Origin: Rhodobiaceae bacterium
Lineage (GTDB): Bacteria > Pseudomonadota > Alphaproteobacteria > Micropepsales > Micropepsaceae
Reading direction: 5' to 3'
Length of the DNA stretch: 14,611 bases
Assembly: GCA_009885515.1 (NCBI GenBank)
Contig: VFKO01000097.1
Coordinates: forward strand, 1-14,611
The translations under genes and the position numbers were made by a program. Below are positions 6,969 through 12,824 of this stretch, piece by piece. Under the pieces are notes generated by a model. It ran no database searches. It saw nothing but the letters and a program-made list of their open reading frames with translations, and was not told the origin of the DNA. Positions within the stretch are counted from its first letter, which is position 1. Every line of letters starts with the position of its first letter.

Positions 6969-7673
6969 CTACTGCGCCAGTTGCTCGACCTTGCACGTCG
7001 AGCCGCCACCCAGCGGTGTTGACCAATCGCAGTTGCTGACCATGCAATACTCGGCCGGCGTGCCGCTGTCGTTGCGCACGAAATAGCGGTAGGAATGCAT
7101 GCCGCCGTCAGCTTCGCTGAATTTCAGGGGTATGGAGCAAAAGCTTTCATAGCGGCCCTCGCGAAAGCGCACTTCCGTTTGGGCGCAAATCTCATCGTTG
7201 CGCAGCGGTGACGCATAGCGCGCCACCGTCACCGACACACCCGTCCACGGCTGACCTGCCGGGGTGTTGGAAATATCAAAAGAGGTGCTGGTGGTGCCGC
7301 CGGAATAGTCGTAGCCCAGCTGCGGCTGCGCCCGCACCATCAAAAATCCCGGCTCACGCACCGGCGGCGCCGAACTGGGTGCCGGTACCGTGCTGTACCC
7401 GCCCGTGGGATTGGAGTAACCGCCCGTAGCATTCGGGTCATTCGGGTTCTCGACGAACGACACCAGATATTCATGCTCCTGGCCGGGGTTCAAACTGCGC
7501 GCCCGGACGCTGGAGCCAAAGAACTGCTTGTCGCAATTTGCCCGTTCCTGCGGCAGCGAAATCGCCGGGCAATTGTCGCAGCCCTGCGTACGCGGCAACA
7601 ACAGGATCAATCCCATCGCCACAATGATCGCCACCAGCACGACCAACGCATACTCGATAAGCCGCTTTGTCAT
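6969..7673 (-). CDS. Membrane-anchored Cys-containing protein of unknown function
   Basis: A 234-residue protein that I do not recognise. The start at 7673 has GGGGA four bases upstream (minus strand). Residues 1-7 are short and basic, and one hydrophobic helix spans about 8-27 (LVVLVAIIVAMGLILLL), without a clear signal-peptidase site, so a signal anchor with the rest in the periplasm is likely. Eight cysteines (32, 35, 47, 163, 179, 210, 215, 227) suggest disulfides in an oxidising compartment. A low-complexity stretch at about 77-106 holds two TGGYS units and is rich in Pro, Ser and Asn. The part from about 107 onward looks like a beta-rich domain. It is the last gene of the four-gene minus-strand cassette, 35 bases after the previous stop. 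Confidence 0.82.
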   Translation of the reverse strand: MTKRLIEYALVVLVAIIVAMGLILLLPRTQGCDNCPAISLPQERANCDKQFFGSSVRARSLNPGQEHEYLVSFVENPNDPNATGGYSNPTGGYSTVPAPSSAPPVREPGFLMVRAQPQLGYDYSGGTTSTSFDISNTPAGQPWTGVSVTVARYASPLRNDEICAQTEVRFREGRYESFCSIPLKFSEADGGMHSYRYFVRNDSGTPAEYCMVSNCDWSTPLGGGSTCKVEQLAQ

Positions 7674-7708
7674 GATGTCCCCAAAACTTCCATTGCTAGC
7701 ACTTTCAT

Positions 7709-7957
7709 CTATCCAGGCACCGGCGGCACGGATTGCGGCGGCGCCACTTCATATGCATTAGGCTCGTCCGAGGCGGGCTTTGGAGAGTCCGGCCATTTGA
7801 CCTCCGGCTTGGGCACAAACAGTGCCACAGCCGCGACAATCACAATGGCAACGACTGCCGCTCCGCCTAGTACCGCCCACGTCTTGCCATCGGCGCGTTT
7901 CAGCCCGTCATTCACCGAGACCGGCGTGCTCATCAGCCTGTGTTCGTCTTGTGCCAT
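7709..7957 (-). CDS. Small single-pass membrane protein with Pro-rich tail
   Basis: An 82-residue protein with one strong helix at about 27-48 (AVLGGAAVVAIVIVAAVALF). A short polar N-terminal part precedes it, and the acidic, Pro-rich tail ends SVPPVPG. The tail probably lies in the periplasm, but topology is not certain. ATG 7957 is my choice; ATG 7972 and ATG 7933 are in frame and none has a strong ribosome site. A start further upstream would overlap the beta-helix gene. It sits 31 bases after the beta-helix gene and 35 before the 234-residue gene, so it is probably co-transcribed. It was accepted as real because of the clean transmembrane pattern and its place in a tightly packed cassette. 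No family is recognised. Confidence 0.68.
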   Translation of the reverse strand: MAQDEHRLMSTPVSVNDGLKRADGKTWAVLGGAAVVAIVIVAAVALFVPKPEVKWPDSPKPASDEPNAYEVAPPQSVPPVPG

Positions 7958-7988
7958 AATCCAACTTACCATGCCCTGGCCCACAACC

Positions 7989-9317
7989 CTAGTCGTTGCA
8001 CCGTGTCCCGGACATCTGAAACAGGGAGTTAAACACCTTGTCCGAGCGCGACGTACATTCGCCGCCATAGCAAACGCATTCACCCTTATCACATTGGATG
8101 TTGTTGTTACGCGCCTGGCCTATGGCTCCGGTTTCGAGTTCGATCCCGGCACGTTTGCTGTGAGAAATGGTGTTACCGCTGAGGTCGACGGCCGCACCAT
8201 AGTTCGCAACGATCCCGCGCCCCGGATGGACAATAGCAACACCCCGCACGGTGCTGCGCGTGCCCGGGCCCAAAACAATACCGTCCGCATAACCGGAAAC
8301 CGAACCACCATCGATCGTCAACGTAGCACTTGGCATGCTGGGCAGTGACGGCAAGCCGTCGCCTGCCGATGTTCCACCGACGATGATCCCGCTTTTGCCG
8401 GGACCCACTTGCATGATTTCGCTCAAATCGCCACGCATCACCTGAACGCCGGTCAGACTGACCGGATAGCGGCCCTGCAAGCCCAACCTGATACCGATAG
8501 CGCCGCCTTTAACAACCGTGTTTTGCAGGTTCGCACCGTCGGCATTCAGCAACAGAGTCTGTTCCGCCTTGGCTGCACTGGCAAAGCCGCCACGTGTGAG
8601 CGACACCATAACGCCGCGTGCAGCGTTGATCGCCGTTCCGCGCGCCCGCACCGTCGAATCCGTTGCGGCAAACGTGCCGCCGTCCATCCTGATCGCATCG
8701 CCTTCCCCATAGGACGCTTGGTTTACTTCGTTGTAATTGAGCTGTCCAAACTGAAGCGTCACGCAGGCTTCGATTTCGATTTTACGAAAAGACACAACCG
8801 AACTTGCGTAATGCGGGGCCACGTTCATGCACGTACTGCCGCGTAATACCGCAGGCCGGCCGTAGCTCTCATAGTCCGTTTCAATCAACACGCCCTGATC
8901 GATTTGCAAGCCGGAAACATCGCACGGCGCATCAGCATTGACCAGGATGCGGCCGCCTTCCTTCAGATGCTCCAAACCTTCAGAGATCGATGAATATGAA
9001 TGGTGCCGCGGTGCGCCACAGCTCACCCGGACTGTCGGTCCGTTTCCAGGATTGCCGTTGTCATCTGCGTGGTCGTGATCGTGCTTCCAGGGCTTCTTTT
9101 TCTTATGCGGCCCAGATCCACCCGGCTTTTTGCCCTGACAGCAAAAATCGATGTTGGGAAACGAATAGGGATCGGAAGCATTCATCTGCGCTTCCGCTTG
9201 CGAGCCGCTATAGGCCGAAGCCGGCAGCACTGCGCCCGGAAGAAAGAGCCCACCCAGCGCCACCATCGCCGTCACAGCGCCAAACACCACGCTAATTTTC
9301 AGCTTCATGTCCCTCAT
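7989..9317 (-). CDS. Secreted right-handed parallel beta-helix protein
   Basis: A 442-residue exported protein. ATG 9317 is preferred because GAGG lies about 7 bases upstream; TTG 9323 and ATG 9308 are alternatives. The N-terminus is a signal peptide with a hydrophobic core (VVFGAVTAMVALGGLFL) and a likely cleavage after LPASA near residue 35. A charged linker rich in Lys, His and Asp (about 70-90, GPHKKKKPWKHDHDHADD) leads into a pectate-lyase-like fold that opens with YSSISEGLEHLKEGGRILV. Repeated short beta rungs (DGIVLGPGTRSTVRGVAIV, RGIVANYGAAVDLSGNTIS) run to about 420. A Cys cluster (CDKGECVCYGGEC) follows. Such folds bind or cut polysaccharides or form surface structures; I see no catalytic signature, so binding or scaffolding is as likely as catalysis. 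It lies 30 bases after the Sel1-repeat gene. Confidence 0.85.
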   Translation of the reverse strand: MRDMKLKISVVFGAVTAMVALGGLFLPGAVLPASAYSGSQAEAQMNASDPYSFPNIDFCCQGKKPGGSGPHKKKKPWKHDHDHADDNGNPGNGPTVRVSCGAPRHHSYSSISEGLEHLKEGGRILVNADAPCDVSGLQIDQGVLIETDYESYGRPAVLRGSTCMNVAPHYASSVVSFRKIEIEACVTLQFGQLNYNEVNQASYGEGDAIRMDGGTFAATDSTVRARGTAINAARGVMVSLTRGGFASAAKAEQTLLLNADGANLQNTVVKGGAIGIRLGLQGRYPVSLTGVQVMRGDLSEIMQVGPGKSGIIVGGTSAGDGLPSLPSMPSATLTIDGGSVSGYADGIVLGPGTRSTVRGVAIVHPGRGIVANYGAAVDLSGNTISHSKRAGIELETGAIGQARNNNIQCDKGECVCYGGECTSRSDKVFNSLFQMSGTRCND

Positions 9318-9347
9318 CCTCAAGCCTCAATCGTCCTAGCGTTTACG

Positions 9348-11021
9348 CTATTGAGTGGCACCAGAATTTTCCTGAACCGCACGCTCCCGTTCACGCTTGC
9401 ACCGGCGTGAACGGCATTCGTCACTTTGCGTCGGCGCTGTTTCCAGAATGCGCAGGAACTCGCCTCGCGCCGGTTCAAATCCGGCAGAAGCCGACCCTTG
9501 ACGATAGCGCACCGCGCGATCTTCAGACTTCTCGACACCATCCGCGCCTTGCGTATAGAGTTCGGCCAACGCGTACATCGCCTCACCGTCGCCTTGGGCC
9601 GCCGCCGCCAGCAACCACTTTTCGGCCCGCACAAAGTCACTGACGACGCCAACGCCTTTGACATACATAATGCCAAGTCCGCGTTGTGCCCTGGCGTAAC
9701 CACGCACCGCGCCGATCTGAACCAGACGCGTCAACTGCACCGGTGTCAGCTGACCCGTTTGCGGTTCGCCCAGAAAATCCTGATACTTCAGGATCGCACG
9801 GGAAAACTCCTGCGCACCTTCGCCGCGCAGCAAACCCAGAAACCGCAACATGTCGCGGCGGATCGAATGAGGAATAAGACGCTCGCCCATGGCCAGCGCC
9901 TGAGCCCGTTTCGAATTGATCGAGCACTCGTCGCTATGCACGAGGCCCGAAGGCGTTTCGCCGCGATAACGGGTTTCAGCGGCGTAGAACTCAAACGGCG
10001 CCAGCCAGCGTTGCGCTTTTGCTTTTGCCAGAATATCCGCAGCCTGTGGCTTCTGATCGCTGCTGCCGTAGTCGCCCGGCCAGTTCTTCAAAGCCTCGAT
10101 ATAGACTTTGGCGATCGGGTGCCCCGCCCTGTCCGCAAGTTGATAAAAGACCATCGCTTCGATCACGCTGTTTGCAAACACCGACGAAGTGCTGTCGGTG
10201 CCCGATCCATATCTCGAGCACGTGCCAAGCGTCATCCAGCCCAGCCAATCGCTGCTGGCGCACAACTTGCTACCCCAGAAGTCGACACCAAAGCGGGTGC
10301 CCGTTCCCGTTGATCCAGGATATCCACCCGGTACGCTCGATCCGCCCGGTGCCGGTGAATAAGGTGAGTTCGCAGGCATCGGCCGTATGGGTCCGGCGCC
10401 CGTGCGGCGGAACTGGCGGACAAAATAAGGCTCGTTGTTGATGCCGACCAGTGGCCCGCTCGTACCTTGATGGCGCTGCGCGATAAAAGGATCCTGCATC
10501 TGACCCAGCAAAATGAATCCATCGCCGCCCCGGCAGGCTTCGATATAGGTCACCCGGTTACGCACATCGATGCGCTCGTCCTGCAACAGGTTGCGATAGA
10601 TTGCCTTGGCATCGGCGTCAGCATTCGCCAGCCGTGTCACCACCGCATCGGCTGCGGGGTCCAGATGAAAATGATCGAAGATGCCTGAATTGCGTCCGGC
10701 AAGAAAATACCAGACGAAGGCTTCAACCGGATCGTAATAGCCTTTATCGTCTTCGCGCTTTGCCGAATATATGTCCCCGAGTTTCACTTGCGCGAAGAAA
10801 TCGTTGTCCTGCCAGGCCGCACGGCGGCACAGGCGAATGGCTTCATCCTTGCGCCCCAGCTGATAAGCCCGCTCGCATTCTGCAACATCGGCTTTTGCGG
10901 GAAAGAACGCAGCGGCCGAGCACAGGCTGAGTGCTGCGATCAACATGCGTCTGAAGACGCTCAAAGGACGATGGCCCGGCTTCGAACTGTTCTTATGCTG
11001 TGCGGCGCGATGCAATTGCAT
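9348..11021 (-). CDS. Exported Sel1-repeat protein with peptidoglycan-binding-like segment
   Basis: A 557-residue protein. ATG 11021 has AGGGGAC about 3-5 bases upstream on the minus strand; ATG 10946 (residue 26) is an alternative that would start right at the signal peptide. The hydrophobic core is at 27-40 and cleavage is likely after AKA at 44. Sel1/TPR-like repeats appear near 72-110 (LGDIY, DPVEAFVWYFLAG), 285-310, and most clearly at 442-513 (ARAQRGLGIMYVKGVGV, AEKWLLAAAAQGDGEAMYAL). A Gly/Pro/Ser-rich insert at about 208-242 divides the protein. Residues 403-435 (FSRAILKYQDFLGEPQTG, then LTPVQLTRL) resemble a peptidoglycan-binding PGB_1 helix bundle, but this is a pattern match only. 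Sel1 proteins usually act as protein-interaction scaffolds in the envelope. It is the first gene of the minus-strand cassette. Confidence 0.85.
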   Translation of the reverse strand: MQLHRAAQHKNSSKPGHRPLSVFRRMLIAALSLCSAAAFFPAKADVAECERAYQLGRKDEAIRLCRRAAWQDNDFFAQVKLGDIYSAKREDDKGYYDPVEAFVWYFLAGRNSGIFDHFHLDPAADAVVTRLANADADAKAIYRNLLQDERIDVRNRVTYIEACRGGDGFILLGQMQDPFIAQRHQGTSGPLVGINNEPYFVRQFRRTGAGPIRPMPANSPYSPAPGGSSVPGGYPGSTGTGTRFGVDFWGSKLCASSDWLGWMTLGTCSRYGSGTDSTSSVFANSVIEAMVFYQLADRAGHPIAKVYIEALKNWPGDYGSSDQKPQAADILAKAKAQRWLAPFEFYAAETRYRGETPSGLVHSDECSINSKRAQALAMGERLIPHSIRRDMLRFLGLLRGEGAQEFSRAILKYQDFLGEPQTGQLTPVQLTRLVQIGAVRGYARAQRGLGIMYVKGVGVVSDFVRAEKWLLAAAAQGDGEAMYALAELYTQGADGVEKSEDRAVRYRQGSASAGFEPARGEFLRILETAPTQSDECRSRRCKRERERAVQENSGATQ

Positions 11022-11045
11022 GTGTCCCCTACCTAACTCGTAACT

Positions 11046-11075
11046 ATTGAGCGACAGACATCAAACATGAGTCAA
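11046..11075 (-). promoter_or_regulatory. Candidate promoter of the four-gene minus-strand cassette
   Basis: Reading the minus strand, TTGACT (11070-11075) is a good -35 box. CTCAAT (11046-11051) lies 18 bases downstream and is a poor -10 box. The distance to ATG 11021 suits a short leader. Only the -35 is convincing. Confidence 0.3.
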
Positions 11076-11100
11076 GCGCTACAGAGGACAAAATCGTGAT

Positions 11101-11220
11101 GGAGTCTAGGCGTTACGCCAAATTGCGTACACACCACTTGAACTGGACCAACTTCAACGCGCGCACGCACAACTGGCACCTGATGGTGCGCATAAACACC
11201 CCGGGTTGAACCCGTTGCAA
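11101..11220. promoter_or_regulatory. Divergent intergenic region with three short palindromes
   Basis: Between the Sel1-repeat gene and the isomerase gene lie 287 bases with no convincing gene. They hold GGCG-TTA-CGCC (11109-11119), GCACC-TGAT-GGTGC (11176-11189) and CGGGTT-G-AACCCG (11202-11214). These may be operator sites or small RNA hairpins serving the two divergent transcripts. No T-run follows any of them, so terminators are unlikely. Confidence 0.35.
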
Positions 11221-11308
11221 TTTGTAGTCGCACGCTTTTTCGCTTAACTAAGAAATCCCATAGCGTGCAATGCTGGATTCGCGAATGCGGGGAATGCGAG
11301 GTGTGGTT

Positions 11309-11962
11309 GTGACTCTCGAAGTCGATGTCTTTTGGTCTTTCCGCTCGCCATACTCCTATTTGGCGACTCCAAAAATGATTGCACTTGAGCGCCAGTGGCA
11401 GCTGAAGTTCAACATTCGCCCGGTCTATCCGATAGCGATTCGCCTGGACGGCTGGTTCAAGAATGCCAATCCAATGTGGTTGCCCTATCTTGTCAAAGAC
11501 GTGATGCGCGAAGCCGGGCGCCACAAGATTCCCTTCATGTGGCCACGCCCCGATCCCATTGTCATGGATCACGCAACAGGTGAAGTTTCAAAGACCCAGC
11601 CCCACATTCACAGGCTCACGCGATTGGGTGCTGCCGCCGCTGAACGCGGACATGGCCTCGCGTTTATTTATGAGGTTTCATCTACACTTTACGGTGGCCG
11701 CATCCAGAATTGGCACGAAGGAAATCATCTGAAAGAAGCATCCGCACGCGCCGGCATTGATCTCGACACACTCGAATCAGCCATCGAAAAAGATCCTGAC
11801 CATTTTGAATCAATCATCGCAGCCAACGAAGTAGCCCACCGTAAATCTGGCCACTGGGGCGTTCCCACCTTCGCATTCGAAGGCGAAGCCTTTTTCGGCC
11901 AGGACCGCATTGACGCATTACTCTGGCGCCTGGAACTGAACGGACTGAAAAGCCGCGTCTAA
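11309..11962 (+). CDS. DsbA-fold 2-hydroxychromene-2-carboxylate isomerase family protein
   Basis: A 217-residue cytoplasmic protein of the DsbA/GST-kappa fold. GTG 11309 is chosen because GAGG ends 7 bases upstream and it gives the family-like start MTLEVDVFWSFRSPYSYLA; ATG 11294, 11285 and 11270 are in-frame alternatives. The N-terminal SPYSYL segment holds the Ser (residue 13) that, in HCCA isomerases such as NahD, acts with glutathione in cis-trans isomerisation. The thioredoxin-fold cis-Pro motif is GVPTF (184-188), followed by FEGEAFFGQDRIDALLW. There is no CxxC, so a disulfide oxidoreductase role is unlikely. No aromatic degradation genes are adjacent, so the substrate is unknown. Its stop codon overlaps that of the convergent phosphodiesterase gene. 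Confidence 0.87.
   Translation: MTLEVDVFWSFRSPYSYLATPKMIALERQWQLKFNIRPVYPIAIRLDGWFKNANPMWLPYLVKDVMREAGRHKIPFMWPRPDPIVMDHATGEVSKTQPHIHRLTRLGAAAAERGHGLAFIYEVSSTLYGGRIQNWHEGNHLKEASARAGIDLDTLESAIEKDPDHFESIIAANEVAHRKSGHWGVPTFAFEGEAFFGQDRIDALLWRLELNGLKSRV
11959..11962. other. Overlapping convergent stop codons
   Basis: The bases CTAA serve both genes: TAA (11960-11962) ends the isomerase gene on the plus strand and TAG (read from 11961 to 11959) ends the phosphodiesterase gene on the minus strand. There is no room for a terminator between the genes, so the transcripts must overlap at their 3' ends or terminate inside each other's gene. Confidence 0.9.
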
Positions 11963-12723
11963 CCCCAAAGATTTCGCTTGAGCAAAACCTGCTTGAGCAC
12001 CGCGGGCCGGTCGGTCATTAGTCCATGCACACCCAGATCAATAAGACGGTTCATCTCCGCCTCGTCATCAATCGTCCAAACGTGAACCTGCAATTGGCGT
12101 TTTTCCGCCGCTTCAACAAAACGCCGCGTCACCACCGTGACAGCGCCCGACTTCACCGGAACTTGCGCGCAACCTTCCGGCCAATGGCGCACAGGCAATC
12201 CCATAGAAGCCGATTTCAGCTTCAATACGCCTGAGGGCCCCAGCGACGTACAAATGCGCCCGTCAAAAGCATCCTGCACCTGGCGAATACGTTTGCCCGA
12301 AAATGACCCGACGCAGACCCGATCCTGCGCCCCCAGGCGCTTTATCAGGGCAATCAGTGGCGTCACCGCCTGATCGTGCTTGGGGTCAATATTGATCCGC
12401 ACCTCGGGAAAGCGCGCAAACAAATCCTCCAGCAACGGAATGGGCTCCACGCCGCCGATGCGCGCGGATTTCAGCACCTCCCAACCCACTTCTTCGACTT
12501 TCCCCTTGGACATCGTCACCCGGTCGAGTCTGTCGTCGTGAAACGACACCAGAACCCCGTCGCTGGTCGCATAGGCGTCGGTTTCAATATAGCGATAGCC
12601 AAGCCCCACCGCATACTCGAACGCCTTCATCGTGTTCTCCGGCGCCTCCAGGGCACCGCCGCGATGGGCGAACGCCAACAAACCGGAATGTTCGAGGAAC
12701 GCATATTTGGCGGGACGGGACAT
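11959..12723 (-). CDS. Glycerophosphodiester phosphodiesterase (UgpQ/GlpQ family)
   Basis: A 254-residue TIM-barrel enzyme that hydrolyses glycerophosphodiesters to glycerol-3-phosphate and an alcohol, normally to salvage phosphate and glycerol from phospholipid headgroups. Motifs are AHRGG (H20, R21), PENT (E29-T31), ETDAYATSDG (E47, D49), FHDD (H62), INIDPK (D113, K115), and the closing VHVWTIDD and LMTDRP. All metal and catalytic positions I would expect are there. No signal peptide is seen, so it is cytoplasmic and closer to UgpQ than to periplasmic GlpQ. ATG 12723 gives the family-like N-terminus; ATG 12759 and 12786 are in frame but would add atypical residues, and the ribosome site is weak. 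It is convergent with the isomerase gene, whose stop it overlaps, and divergent from the DUF885 gene. Confidence 0.92.
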   Translation of the reverse strand: MSRPAKYAFLEHSGLLAFAHRGGALEAPENTMKAFEYAVGLGYRYIETDAYATSDGVLVSFHDDRLDRVTMSKGKVEEVGWEVLKSARIGGVEPIPLLEDLFARFPEVRINIDPKHDQAVTPLIALIKRLGAQDRVCVGSFSGKRIRQVQDAFDGRICTSLGPSGVLKLKSASMGLPVRHWPEGCAQVPVKSGAVTVVTRRFVEAAEKRQLQVHVWTIDDEAEMNRLIDLGVHGLMTDRPAVLKQVLLKRNLWG

Positions 12724-12824
12724 GGAGTTCTCAACAAAGTGAGCGCGTGAACGGAGCATCCAGTCTGGTATATGCCGCGCGCGCAATCTAGTCTGTGTCC
12801 AACGTCATTCCGGGGGATAAGCCA
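12724..12824. promoter_or_regulatory. Divergent promoter region between phosphodiesterase and DUF885 genes
   Basis: These 101 bases must hold the starts of two divergent transcripts. I see an alternating GC run (GCCGCGCGCGCAA, about 12774-12786) and GGGGGA at 12812-12816/7 as the ribosome site of the DUF885 gene, but no clear -35/-10 pair. Confidence 0.4.

Noticed and set aside
7473..8348. 291-codon plus-strand open frame across the cassette
   Set aside because: It spans parts of three minus-strand genes and their gaps, and has no domain or ribosome site; the minus-strand genes have signal peptides and transmembrane segments.
9426..10313. 295-codon plus-strand open frame
   Set aside because: Arg/His-rich shadow of the Sel1-repeat gene; no family resemblance.
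6969..11021. Cassette as a known secretion system or phage module
   Set aside because: No ATPase, secretin, porin, tail or capsid signature is visible in any of the four proteins.
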